Shown: in pieces, positions 1 to 10,935 of the stretch
Layout: each line of letters opens with the position of its first letter
Position numbering within the stretch: position 1 is the stretch's first letter
From: Erodium maritimum
Lineage: Eukaryota; Streptophyta; Magnoliopsida; Geraniales; Geraniaceae
Assembly: GCA_963921825.1 (NCBI GenBank)
Contig: OY997588.1
Location: forward strand, 57,544,803 to 57,608,802
Direction of reading: 5' to 3'
Length of the DNA stretch: 64,000 nucleotides
Program-made: the position numbers and the translations under genes
The notes under the pieces: generated by a model
Told to the model about the DNA's origin: nothing
The model's database searches: none
Seen by the model: the letters and a program-made list of their open reading frames with translations, nothing else

Positions 1-1149
1 GAAAAATGTTAGCTGGTATAATCCGTTTTCAGAACATTATTCTGGTTTTGATCAGTACCATATGATATACAGCTATGAGGATGAAGTAAACATTAATACT
101 CTTGTCTAACAAATTATCAAAAAAAATACTCTTGTCTGACATCTTTTCTTTTACCATTAGTGCTTTAGTACTATTGATTGTTTATAATTATTTTTATTGC
201 CATTATGTTACATATTGTGTTTTTTACACATACTCATTCAAAGAAAACATATGTTATGTGTAAGTGATACAATGTTCTAAATTCATGATTGCATGACCAG
301 GAATTGGTTTACATTGAAGCTCAGCCAATAGAATGTATGAGAAGTTGAAAGGAAGTGAAATTAAAAGCTGTTATTATAATAATATGTGCAGGTCTACGGA
401 TTGAAAGGATGCAAAGATTTCCGGAGTGGAGGATCTCTTGGCATGGCCAGTCAGTGAGGTGAAGGATCAGAAGAAACATATATCGGAGAGTTGGTGAATG
501 AAAGGGTATATTGGGTGATTTTACTTCAGATTCTTGAAGGATATGGTTGAAATGCATGCCTTGTCTGAAGTTTGTGATAAGTTGTGACTTTAAACTCCTA
601 TACATATTTATCTGCTATCTTCCATTAGGGTTAATTGTTATAAAGAACAGGGAAGTTTTGTCTACAAACGAAAACATGCATAAATTTTGTTCACGTTTTG
701 TGGGTGTACTGAAGTTTTGTCTACCGACTTTTTTAGGAAAATGTGACAGGTTAATTATCGAAAACTACGTTAAAGTATTGCACACACAACTGTAGACTGC
801 ATTATGAATTGCCCGTATAACTTTAGAATGTATTGCCCATAAATCTATTGAATCCGCGAAGAACTGTAAAGACCATTTATTCTTAACATCTCTGTTATGT
901 TCTTTAAAAAAAATCGATGAATAAAACTTTAGTGCACTTTTAAAGCACGGATAAAAATTTATGCAGGTTTTTGTTTATGGATAATTTTAGTGCATTTTTT
1001 GGCAATTAACTTCTTCTATTATTTCTTATCTATTATAGATTACTGTTTTGGATAACATTGTGAGAGGTAGTGCTGAGAGGGATGTTGGACTTGCTCTTCT
1101 TGAAGTTGCAGAGCAAAAATTCCCAGATAAACATGAAGGCAAAAGATAA
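1..1149 (+). CDS. 3' end of an unrecognised host gene, four exons, 5' part outside window
   Basis: Four short segments join in one frame through canonical GT-AG introns: exon to 85, exon 301-334, exon 392-453 and exon 1039-1149 with TAA at 1147-1149. Introns are 86-300, 335-391 (only 57 bp) and 454-1038; donors read GTAAAC, GTATGA and GTGAGG, acceptors ACCAG, TGCAG and TATAG. The phases agree (0, then 1, then 0), and no stop occurs in the joined frame of about 97 codons. The first exon reads YNPFSEHYSGFDQYH and ends YEDE; the middle part contains RFPEWRISWHGQS; the last exon begins ITVLDNIVRGSAERD and ends HEGKR. I do not recognise the family. It is a probable true gene because phase agreement over three introns is unlikely by chance, but no homology search was possible. 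The sequence is AT-rich and unlike the surrounding repeats. Confidence 0.55.
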
Positions 1150-1731
1150 AATACATATTTTGGATTATATTAGATTTGGGCACCAATTACAATCAATTGG
1201 GGTTGATATAAGTTCATGATTTTACTAATTCTATTTCAAATGTCAATAGATCAAACAAATATGATGGGCATTGGATCATGTACACAGTAGGATTAAACCT
1301 TAGGAGAAGCTCTCTACCGTAACACCCAAAAGTTATGGTTATGACTATGGTTTTTACCATGGCTAATGTCATGGTTATGTTTCTCTCCTCTACACATCCT
1401 CTCCCTTGCATCTTTCCTACGGATTCTGCAAAGCTTTTTTGTGGTAGGGTTCCTTTCGAGCCGCCTCTAGCCACCGCGACATTGACCTTCTCCCGCCACC
1501 AACGAAGCGTCTCCCGATTTGTTTTGGTCCCTCCTCTGCAACTCTGAGGGTTTCCGTCTCTAAGGTCGTTGTCCTTAATGTTGTAGTCTCCGTCGTTGAA
1601 GTCGTCGTCGTCTCTGATGTCGTCGACGTCTCTAATGCCGCCGCCGTCTCTGATGCCGCCCCTATCCCTAGAGACGTCCCTGAAGTCACAGCCGCAGCCA
1701 GTGCGTCCTTCACCTTGGCATCCACTGCCGC
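1150..1731. other. 3' flank of the first gene, then a GC-rich triplet-rich tract
   Basis: 1150-1290 is AT-rich and carries nothing recognisable; it is probably 3' UTR and flank. 1290-1731 is GC-richer and contains a run of GTC/GTCGTC-type triplets (about 1560-1680). On the minus strand this gives an open frame rich in Ser, Thr, Glu and Ala, and in another frame one rich in Asp and Arg. Neither frame looks like a known protein and both run into the solo LTR at 1732. The tract may be a fragment of an older gene or repeat that the LTR interrupted; it resumes at 4075 after the target-site duplication. Confidence 0.3.
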
Positions 1732-2009
1732 TATCACGCCTCGAATTCGGCAGGACCGAACCCGGAACGCGAACGGTGAAACAATAAAACAATTTTCAAA
1801 CATTTTAATAAACCTCTTTAAAACAACACTTAAGTTAAACAAAAATGATAATTTTACAACGGAAAAAATACGTTCAAAACGATGTACAAACGAGCTACAA
1901 GGTACGTCACTAACTACCCAGAGACCCGGACTTCCACTCCCAGCTCTTCAAGCTTCGAGGGCTCTCCTAGTCCGTCTCACGACCAGTACCTGCAGGAAAA
2001 GTAGCAGGG

Positions 2010-2028
2010 GGTGAGCATTTTGCTCACC
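2010..2028 (-). promoter_or_regulatory. Perfect hairpin near the LTR end (J copy)
   Basis: GGTGAGCA and TGCTCACC form 8-bp perfect arms around a 3-nt loop. The equivalent position in the LTRs of A and C has GGTGAGCG and CGCTCACC arms, so the innermost base pair differs while pairing is kept. It sits about 280 bp inside the LTR end. It could be an RNA structure in the R/U5 region or a protein-binding palindrome; the sequence does not say which. Confidence 0.6.
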
Positions 2029-2639
2029 GCCACGGATACCGGGTTGACCACGGCATACCAGCAGAAATACCGGGAACCCGACAACAACAACCTCGGGGAC
2101 TACTATCTCAAAGACACAATTTAGACTGACGGTCACGCAATACAACTGTTCAACTTTCCCAACCATCTCAAACCCCGGACACGTAGTGTAGACCCGACCC
2201 AGCAGTTACGACCTCAATCAAATACGCAAATAATAACCACGCAACACCCAAGATCACAAAGGATCGCACACAACAATCAAGATCACAAAGGATCGCACAC
2301 CAGCCACTCAGTTGCCGGTTGCTAACCGGCTGGGCTTGAGCCTGCCCCATGTAACTTTCCCCGACACGCAGTCGGGCCAGGCGGTCGACTTGTTCGCGAC
2401 ATATACAACAATACTTTTCTGATAGCTAGTCGGAAGGGGAGCCGCCCTTCATCGCATAAAACTGCACATTTACCGATGGTTAGTCGGAAGGCTAGCCAAC
2501 CCTTACGCGCGCGACTCCGTGGCACTCCTTTGTTTTCAGGCGGGCCCCAACCTCCATGCAATCACAGTCATCACCCAAGGTTCAACAAATAGCGACAATA
2601 ATATAACGACTAACTAACCCTCAGCAAGTCAGTCAACAA

Positions 2640-2790
2640 CCATACAGGTTTAACACCCCACAGGCACACATGGCCACCCACGAAACACAACCAATAACAT
2701 ACGAGTTCAACACCCCAAAGGCACACATGGCCACCCACGAAACACCACCAATAACATACGGGTTCAACACCCCGAAGGCACACATAACCA
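2640..2790 (-). repeat. About 60-bp tandem repeat inside solo LTR J
   Basis: Three consecutive imperfect units share the motifs TTCAACACCCC, GGCACACATGGCCACC and ACCAATAACATACG. This is the same part of the LTR that carries other tandem units in elements A and C, so tandem duplication in this LTR zone is a family trait rather than a coding feature. Confidence 0.75.
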
Positions 2791-4074
2791 CAATCATAAA
2801 CACAACAAGTTACTTAACCTACGGGCACAACTAAGTGCCCACATGCATTTCTACTGTTCGACAGGTTTACTACTTTTCCCTACCTCTTGAAGCGTGTCAA
2901 ATCCGGTGCTCGCGCTCCGGCAATGCTCCAGATTACCCGCTTAGCCTCCTCTTTCCACGGTCGGCGACACGGTCTACAGTGATCACAATTAACACACTTT
3001 TTAAATAAGCAGGTGAAACCCGAATTTAATGAACTTAACGCTCAAACGCAACCCCGACAATGCCGATCACTCCCAAATTTCCGATTACTCGACATTGTCA
3101 ACAAAGGGTCCGGAAGGGCCCGATTTGCCCGGCTCGGCGAATCTGCCTGGGATCGGAAAACGCCCTTTCGGGGCTCCGAAAATTCCCGTTTTTGTTTCTA
3201 CGATCCTCAAATAATTCAAGTGTTCCAACGCAATCGACATAATCAGTTTCCGACTTCCGAGCGATTTAATTCGCGTTTAAAGTTTCTAAACCCGAAATTT
3301 CCAATTTCCACAATTTAATCCCATAATTCGTTCCGGGTGTGAATTATCGACTTGGGGATCGTCCAAGACTACCCGAACACAAAAAATCCGAGGCCCGGCC
3401 AAGTGGGCCCCACACGGCCACGACGGAAAACGTTCCTTTTCGCCCCAAAACGTTCCTAACGAACTCCAATCCTTAACCCAACCTTAATTTAACCATTTAA
3501 ACTCAAACCCTAAAATTCAAACGTTCCAAAACGAGAAAAAGACGGGTTCTTACCGTAGGGAATGACGAAGGGAGCTCGAATATGCAACCGTTGAGACGAT
3601 CCGTCGGTCGGATCGTCGGAAAATCACCAAAACCCTAACCTTTCCTCTTTTCTTCTCTCTTCCTCCTTCTCTCTCCTTCTTTCTCTCGGCCGAACACTCT
3701 CTTCTCTTTCCTTTTATTTTGTTCAAAAACCACACACCTCTTATTTACAAAACTACCCTCACTTTTCCTTTTCTTTAGTTTTAAAAAACCAAGACCGTTG
3801 TGATGACGGCTAAGCTTTTTGGATCCAAATCGGGACTCGAACGGACCAAAACGTCGCTCGGTTGACTTTTTCGGCAAAAAGTCAACTTTTCCCGAATTGG
3901 TCAAAAAGTTGCCCTGAGTCACCCAGAACTCACTTTGGTCGATATCGGGGTCAACTTAAGTCCGATATGACCCTCGGGGTCAATTTTAGGTTCATTTAGG
4001 TGTCTGTCCCCAAAATTTAAAATTTTCTGTTTTTCCGCCGATTTGACCGGCGTTGACCGGGAGCGGTTCTTACA

Positions 4075-4792
4075 GCCGCAACCGCCTCGACCCCCTTCAC
4101 GATTATGGAGATGGCTGATCGAGAGGGTCCTATTTAATTTGTTTGATTTTTTTTTGTATCATCAATGCCTATGGAACAAAGAATCAAGGTTTGTTTCAGG
4201 GAGGGAACCCCGATTTATGTATTGCCTCCTACAACTACTGTTGAAGTCCTTGGCCAGATTTTGAGCAGGAATTCCAGTACCACCTTCTCATCCCCCGTAT
4301 TCTATCATTGTCTATATGGCATTCAAATATCGTTTGTGACGGTTCTAGTGTAAAAAGGATAAGTGAGTCATTGCTCTTTTGTTTGGCCTTAGTGGCCATG
4401 GAGCATGTTCCCTGACGTACATCAATGTTCTGATATATCATTTATGAAATTGCATTTTTGGCTAAAAAAACTAATATGATGGGCTAAAATAATAGTTTGA
4501 TGGAGAAAATCACATAGTTTTTAATAATTTTATCATCAATAATGAAAAACTTAAATCTGAAACTATATTATTATATATTATATATTTATTAATAATAGAA
4601 AATCCGTCTAGATCTCGGCTAGTCGTTGTCTGATTAGTGCTTAAGGGTTTTTACTGTTTAATTAACGATTAACACTTTTTACAACTTGCTGGTAACTATT
4701 TATGTTATTATTTCTTGTATGATTGTTTTGTGAGAAAAAGGTAAAATTAGATCTACAATACCCCATGTGTGTCCCAAGCGAGGACAATACAC
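4075..4792. other. AT-rich spacer between solo LTR J and copia F
   Basis: It starts with the second GCCGC duplication and continues the tract interrupted by J. 4165-4353 has a short plus-strand open frame with no recognised motif. From about 4450 on it is strongly AT-rich. I see no gene or repeat that can be supported here. Confidence 0.4.
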
Positions 4793-5586
4793 TATTGAAG
4801 AAATGGCGATTTTAGCCCTCTTTTGTAGTTTGCTCCTTGTCCCACATCGATAGATTGACAAGAGCTTGAGGTGTTCTTATAAGCTAATCTATCATTGCAT
4901 TGGTATAAGGAGTTGGGCTTGATGGGCCTCGCGCACCACCATCGTCGTCTGTTTTGGACAGGCCAGTCTCGGGTTCGGGTTGAGCCCATGCGGGGTGGGC
5001 AAGAATTAATTTTTTGGGAAATTTATCTCTGTTTTCTCTACAGAATTTATTCAAATTTATTCAAAATGATTTGAACCAAATCGTAAAGAAAGATCTGTTT
5101 TAAACGTGACTTTTAATTGGTCATTAACTTGCTGAAACGGTTTTCCGTTTCTTGTATTTATTCTTCTAAAATGAGTCTGACGTTCTTACTGTTTTACCCC
5201 TGCGTCAGTTGAGCCTATAAATACTTGGCTCTGGCTCATTTGTTTCTCACGATTTTAACACAAGTTCAGAGCCAAAAGTATACACTTTTTTCATTTTTTT
5301 TCCTCTTTCGTTATACTACACCTGTATTCTGGTTGTTGTTCCAACTAAGTCCACATCCAGTATAGCGGGTGGGTGCGCTACTAGGTAGACTTGTGTAACT
5401 TTGGGGAGCAACTGCTGCTGATCGCCACGGTCACGCCAGAATATTGCTTTCAAGTTAGTGGTTGAGATTGTCACACCACATCTAGTTATGCACGTCATCC
5501 CGGTTCGTCATTTCCAGTTTAATATTGTTTGTTTTGTCTCTATTATGTTCAGTTAATTAATCCAGTTTTGCATATATAATACAACA
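4793..5586 (+). repeat. 5' LTR of copia F
   Basis: The start TATTGAAGAAATGG corresponds to TGTTGGAGAAATGG of the 3' LTR, with the terminal G changed. The end AATACAACA is shared by both LTRs. It is 794 bp long. No tRNA-iMet-type primer binding site (TGGTATCAGAGC) follows at 5587; the sequence there starts ATTTGAAAGCAATATC. Confidence 0.85.
5180..5223 (+). promoter_or_regulatory. LTR promoter of copia F: TATA box and TGACG-type motifs
   Basis: TATAAATA at 5216-5223 is preceded by CTGACGTTC (about 5178) and TGCGTCAG (about 5201), two TGACG cores in opposite orientation. The 3' LTR keeps the arrangement (TGACGTTTT, TGCGTCAG, CCTATAAACAC near 10529-10570). Paired TGACG cores resemble as-1-type bZIP sites known from plant and pararetroviral promoters; that role here is inferred. 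Confidence 0.5.
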
Positions 5587-5629
5587 ATTTGAAAGCAATA
5601 TCAATTTCTTTTGTATATCGTGAATTGTT

Positions 5630-6441
5630 ATGAACACGAACATGAATATGAACATGCATACAAACTTGAACTCTATGCATGTTGTTGCAACTCGTATTAT
5701 GCATGTTGTTGAACCTTTTGACAATACTAATTACCGTCGCTGGTCTAAAAAATCATTGACGTTTTTTGAACAAATGGACATCGACTATGTATTGTTTAAT
5801 GATCCCCCCCCCCCGTTCCCTCACTAATACCCTGTTTGACCTGCGGTGCGTTCAGTACGTCGTAAGCAAGTGGCTTGCTTTCCATATGGTAGACAACCGT
5901 TCTATCATGGATCAAGTCCACATTTACGAGGACCTTTCTATCGATATAGTCAACGATGGGATGAAGATGGACGGGGTGGTTCTCGCCCATGTGATGTTGG
6001 AGAGAAGTTTCAAACGTAGTGGAAGGACTACCGCAACCACCTCAAGCATAGAGAGAAGGATTTGACGCTTCAAGACCTTATTAGCCATATGAAGATCGAG
6101 GAAGAAAACCGTTTGAAGGATGTTTTGGGTTCCTTTCCGACACCTTTGCCGCCTCCGACGACAAGGGCCAACATCGTGGAGTCTGGTAGGCCGTCTTGTC
6201 AGGCTAAGCTCAAACCGAAGCCCAAGACCAAGGATGTTCTCAAGCGAGGACCTCCCAACAACCGCAAAAAATTCGTGAAGCCCTCCTCTGCTATTTGGAA
6301 ATCGAAACAGAATATGTTGTGTTATGTTTGCGGTCAAGCTGGACATAAGGCCTATCAATGTGTTCAACGTCAAGACTTCAAGAAGAATGACGCAAGGGCC
6401 TACATTGTTGAAGATGACGACATCGTAATTGTTGTAGTTGT
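5630..6441 (+). pseudogene. Copia F gag remnant
   Basis: The start encodes an Asn/Met-rich N-terminus (MNTNMNMNMHTNLNS) as in copy E. After residue 60 a C11 run at 5804-5814 replaces the sequence seen in E and the frame breaks. About 80 residues of the E protein are missing before YVVSKWLAFHMVDNRSIMD resumes in another frame. A further shift precedes TLQDLISHMKIEEENRLKD. The CCHC zinc knuckle is intact at 6320-6361 (CYVCGQAGHKAYQC). In an intact element this protein would form the particle and bind the RNA; here it cannot be made whole. Confidence 0.85.
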
Positions 6442-6447
6442 GAGGCC

Positions 6448-8054
6448 ATGTTGGTTCACAACACTGTTGACTGGGTGTTGGTCTCCGCATCCACTTGTCA
6501 TCTATGCAACTCCAAGGAGCTGTTCTACGAGTTTGAAGCAACTGCACCTGGTGAAGTTGTTCGCATGGGAAATGACTCCACTACAACGATTACTAGAAGC
6601 GGGAAGATCATGCTGAAGTTGACATTTGTAAAGACTCTCATACTCAGTAATGTCCTATGTGTTCCCACTCTGCGACGCAACCTTGTCTTTAGACCTCTCC
6701 TGATGAAAGCTGGAATGAAGACTATAATCGAGAATGACATTGTTGTATTCACAAAGAATGAGGAATTTTTGGGGAAGGGGTATTATTGTGAGAGTCTTTT
6801 TATTTTCAATGTTGATCATGTTGTTTTGAATAATAAAATTTCCGCTTCCGCTTATATCATTGAGTCTCTTGATTTGTGGTATGGTAGACTAGGACATGTG
6901 AATGTTGCCTCAATTAAACAACTAAGTTTCATGTATATTATACCATTGTTATCTACCTCTGAACTCTCGAAGTGTGAGGTTTACCTAGAGGCTAAATTTA
7001 CTAAAAAAAATCCTTGCAAAACAGTCTCAATTAGACACACAAACCTTCTTGAATTAATCCAAATTTCAAGAACTCTAGGAGCAAGGGAGGCAAACATTAT
7101 TATGTTACCTTCATCGAAGATTGCTCAACGTTCGCGACAGTTTATCTTCTTAGTACAATGGATGAAGCTAAAGAGATGTTCATCAAGTATAAGAATGAGG
7201 TTAAAAACCAACTCGAGAGAAAAATCGAGAGAGTTAAATCTGATAGAGGAGAAGAGTATGACTCAAACTTCTTGAAAGCTTTTTTGTGAATCAAATGGCA
7301 TCATTCATGAAACCAGTGCGCCATACATGCCTCAACAAAATGGAGTAGCTGAACGTAAGAACCGAACGCTGAAAAACATGACGAATGAAATGCTTCTAAA
7401 TTCAGGATGAAATGTGGGGGGGGGGGGGGAGCTGTCTTATCTGCTTGTCACATACTTAACCGTGTGTTGCATAAGAACCTTGATAAGACTCCCTACGAGT
7501 TATGGAAGGGCTACACTCCTAACCTAAGGTTTCTCATAGTGTGGGGGTGTTTGGCGAAAATAGGCCTAATTGACCCTAAGAGAACCACCATCGGATCTAA
7601 GACATATGATTGTGTATTCATAGGTTATGCTCAAAACAACGCGACATATCGTTGCATATCTCTAGATGACCGCTCAATTTCTGAGGCTAGAGATGATGAG
7701 TTCTTCGAACATATCTTTCAAATGAAGAGGAATGTTGTTGCTGTTCTGGTTGAACCCACTATCTCCTTTCCTTCGCTTCAAGATATGTGGGTTGCCGAAA
7801 GCTCTACTTCGCGTGGTCAAGCTAAGGAAACAAGAAGAAGTAAGAGAGCCAGAACTGAGAAGAACTTTGGAGAAGACTTTGTCACCTCTTTTCTCTCCGA
7901 AGTTAATCTTGAGGATGTTGTTTCAGACGAGCTAGTCTCAGCCTTCCTGTTAGAAGAAGATCTAAAGGCCTATAATGATGCTTTGAGGTCTGTTGATGCT
8001 AACCTTTGGAAAGAATCTATCAAGACTGAACTTGACTCTATTATATTGAATTAG
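6448..8054 (+). pseudogene. Copia F protease-integrase remnant
   Basis: The protease region reads VLVSASTCHLC where copy E has VLDSASTRHFC, so the catalytic Asp is Val. The integrase N-terminal zinc region begins LWYGRLGHVN, with the first His changed to Tyr. The core then breaks: a 12-nt gap removes the segment holding the first catalytic Asp in copy [12 protein letters not shown], with the catalytic Glu, is still readable near 7340. A G14 run at 7416-7429 shifts the frame again; copy E has six at this place. The C-terminal part (LSACHILNRVLHKNLDKTPY) and the linker to RT follow to a stop at 8052. Confidence 0.85.
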
Positions 8055-9466
8055 ACTTGGGATCTAGTAGACTTACCTAAAGGTTCCAAAACCATTAGTA
8101 TCTTTAAGAGAAAGCTGAGACCAGATGGTACAATGAGTCATTCAAGACGAGACTCGTGGTTAGAGGTTTCACACAACGAAAATACGTCGATTACTTCGAC
8201 ACGTATTCTCCGGTGACCAAGATCGCAACAATAAGATCTCTTGTCGCTTTAGCTGTCATTCACGGTCTAATGATTCATCAGATGGATGTCAAGACCGCCT
8301 TCTTTAATTGTGATATAAAGGAATAGATCTATTTGTCTTAACCCGAGGGGTTTGTAATTGTTGATCAAGAGAACAAGGTGTTAAACTGAATAAGTCTTTG
8401 TATGGTCTGAAACAAGCACGTAAACAATGGTATGAGAAGTTCAATCAAACTCTAGTGATAGACGGATATAAGGTGAACAACTCTGATTCTTGTGTGTACT
8501 CGAAGATGACGGAATCAGTTTGTGTGATTACTGTCTATAAGTCGAAGACAAGTTAATTATTGGTGATCATATTGGTGCATTGAACCATACTAAGAAATTC
8601 TTGTTGTCACATTTTGAGATGAAGGACTTAGTAGAAGCTGATGTCATTTTAGGTGTTAAGATTATTAGACACACCAATGGCATCTCCTCGGGTCAATCTC
8701 ATTACGTTGAGAAAGTGTTGAAGAAATTCAATCACTTTGACGTTATACCTGCTACAACTCCCTTTGATCCAACCGTACACCTCACAAAGAACTTGGGTGA
8801 TAGTGTTTCGCAAGTTGAGTACGCCAAGATTATAGGAAGTGTGATGTTCCTCATGAACTGCACTCGACCAGACATTGCTTACTCGGTAAGCATGTTGAGT
8901 CGGTATACACATAACCTGAGTAACGAGCATTGGGATGCTTCACATCATTTGTTGAAGTACCTGAAAGGAACTATGAGTTGGGTCCTGCATTATAGTACAT
9001 TTCCTAACGCTTTGGAAGGATACTGTGATGTAAATTGGGTTTTTGGTAATGATGAGATCAGCTCGACGAGCGGTTATTGGTTCGCTTTGGGTGGAGGTGG
9101 TATATAATGGAAGTCCTCAAAGCAGACTTGTATAGCCAGCTCTACCATGGAGTCTGAGTTCATTGCCCTTAAGTTTGCTGGACATGAGGCAGACTGGTTG
9201 AGGAACATGAGGCAGGTTGCTGGGCATGAGGCAGACTGATTGCGAAGAATAATGTGTATAATGGTAAGAAGAGAAACATTCGTATCAGGCATGGTGTCGT
9301 TAGACAACTCCTGAAAAATGGAGTGATTTTTTTGGAACTTGTGAGATTCGAAAGAAATCTTGATAATCCTTTCACAAAGGGTCAACCAAGGAGAGTGCTC
9401 TCTGATATGTCGAGAGGGATGGGGCTCAAGCCCATAAATCAAGAAAGTATGGATGACACGTGTTAG
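8055..9466 (+). pseudogene. Copia F reverse transcriptase-RNase H remnant
   Basis: RT pieces are readable in several frames: FTQRKYVDYFDTYSPVTKI, HQMDVKTAFFN, PEGFVIV and SLYGLKQARKQWYEKFN. The stop-rich stretch around 8540-8570 destroys the YVDD region. From 8580 a 175-codon open piece gives SHFEMKDLVEADVILGVKI, NCTRPDIAYSVSMLSRYTHN and EGYCDVNWVFG (RNase H). It ends at 9107; the RNase H tail (VYNGKKRNIRIRHGVV to GMGLKPINQESMDD) is in another frame at 9256-9466. The protein is inactive. Confidence 0.85.
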
Positions 9467-9489
9467 TGGTCATATGCAACCATACTAGT

Positions 9490-9780
9490 CTTGATGCACT
9501 GCATCTCCCATTCCTATGACATTAGTAGTGCTTGATGATCTATAACAAGATTTCGTGGTGCTTTGAGACGCACTTGATAGATCTTGATAATATTCTATAA
9601 CCAATATTGGTGGTGCTTGTGAGACGCACTTGATAGATTGTAATCCATAACCAGTTTTGGTGGTGTTATAGAGACGCACTTGATGGATTCTGCTGACATG
9701 ATGGACTTTATGTCCTTAATAGCTCAAGACCCAATTGAGACAGTGCTAGTGAAAAGCACTTGATGAGCTACCTATGTGTG
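9490..9780 (+). repeat. Tandem repeats between pol and 3' LTR of copia F
   Basis: Four to five imperfect units of roughly 55-65 bp share GAGACGCACTTGAT and TTGGTGGTG cores. The same array, inverted, lies at the equivalent place in copy E (34700-34990). The array is therefore an old part of the family's 3' untranslated region. Confidence 0.75.
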
Positions 9781-10133
9781 TGTGATGGTGGGCCGCCATC
9801 TATGAAAGACTAGGGGCAAACTCTTCCTAGAGCACTCATTAGAACCAAGGTATACACATGGCTTTTAATAGCGTTTCTAAAAGTTTCGCGGATTTAGTGG
9901 AATATGAAGTGTGGTATGTGTTGTGTGACGTATCAAATGAAGCTAAGTAAGTTCAAGATTCTATTCACTTACTTTAAGTAAGTTGTTATCACATCTCGCT
10001 ATGCATCAATTCAAATCGAAAGATATTGATGTTTACGTACCGCATCTTCCAGTAAACAGAACATTTATGGTGTTTCTCTTGTACTTAAAATGTTTTCACG
10101 TGTTTTCGGCGTTTGTCGCCATTTGTGGATGAT

Positions 10134-10935
10134 TGTTGGAGAAATGGAAACCTTTAGCCTTCTTTTGTAGTTTGCTCTTTGTCCCACATCGATAGATTGG
10201 CAAGAGCTTGAGGTGTTCTTATAAGTTAATCTATCATTGCATGGGTATAAGGAGTTGGGCCTGATGGGCCTCGCACACCGTCGCCGTCGTTCGTCCGGGT
10301 CAGGACGGGACGGGCCAGGCCGGGCTCGGGTGGAGCCCACACGGGGCGGGCAAGAATTAATTTTTTGGGACATTAATCTCTGTTTTCTCTACAGAACTTA
10401 TTCAAATTTATTCAAAATGATTTGAACCAAATCGTAACGAACGAGCTGTTTTCAACGTTGCTTTTAAGTGGTCATTAACTTGCTGAAACGGTTTTCCGTT
10501 TCTTGTACTTATTTTGCTGAAATGGGTATGACGTTTTACTGTTTTATTCCTGCGTCAGTTGAGCCTATAAACACTTGGCTCTGGTTCATTTTATCTCACG
10601 ATTTTAACACAAGTCCAGAGCCAAAAGTAGACACTTTTTTCCTTTCTTCCTCTTTCGTTTTACAATACCCGTGTTCTGGTTGTTGTTCCGCTTAGTCCAC
10701 ATCCAGTAGAGCCAGTGGGCGCGCTACTGGGTAGAGTTGTGTAACCTTGGGAAGCAACCGTTGTTAATCGCCACTACAGTCACGTCGGAATATTGCTTTC
10801 AAGTTAATGATCGAGATTGTCACACCATAGCTAATCCTACATGTTATCTCGGTTGGTCATTTCCAGTTTAATATCGTTTGTTTTGTCTCCATTCTGTTCA
10901 GTTATTTCATCAAGTTTTGCGTATATAATACAACA
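10134..10935 (+). repeat. 3' LTR of copia F
   Basis: It starts TGTTGGAGAAATGG directly after the polypurine-like GGATGAT and ends AATACAACA. It is 802 bp and close to the 5' LTR except for scattered substitutions. It contains a TATA motif (CCTATAAACAC near 10563) on the same strand as the following host gene. Confidence 0.88.

Larger units (their letters stand above)
1732..4074 (-). mobile_element. Solo LTR J of a Tekay-like gypsy family, minus orientation
   Basis: The sequence is the reverse complement of an LTR related to those of elements A and C. Its left end TATCACGCC matches the reverse complement of their terminal GGGGCGTGACA with one change. Its right end matches the reverse complement of their start (TGTAAGAACC, then a GGTCAACGCC stretch). 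It is flanked by a perfect 5-bp target-site duplication, GCCGC at 1727-1731 and at 4075-4079. No internal region or second LTR is present, so it is a solo LTR left by LTR-LTR recombination. It is 2343 bp long, against about 2.9 kb for C. It contains a hairpin (2010-2028), a minisatellite (about 2640-2790) and a pyrimidine-rich tract (3640-3720). Confidence 0.9.
4793..10935 (+). mobile_element. Copia element F, complete but decayed (same family as E)
   Basis: F is bounded by related LTRs at 4793-5586 and 10134-10935, with a 5-bp target-site duplication TACAC (4788-4792) and TGCAC (10936-10940) carrying one difference. The order gag, protease, integrase, reverse transcriptase, RNase H is the Ty1/copia order. 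Coding parts carry many frameshifts and stops, so it is not autonomous. Visibly diverged LTRs and the diverged duplication mark it as an older insertion. Comparison with copy E, also in this window, shows deletions in gag and integrase. It lies in the upstream region of the 12112-13708 host gene, in the same orientation. Confidence 0.9.

Noticed and set aside
1214-1842. Minus-strand frames of 141 and 192 codons
   Set aside because: Low-complexity triplet repeats, no motif, and the longer reading runs across the solo LTR boundary at 1732.
5924-6547. 207-codon minus-strand frame
   Set aside because: Antisense shadow of copia F gag and zinc knuckle.
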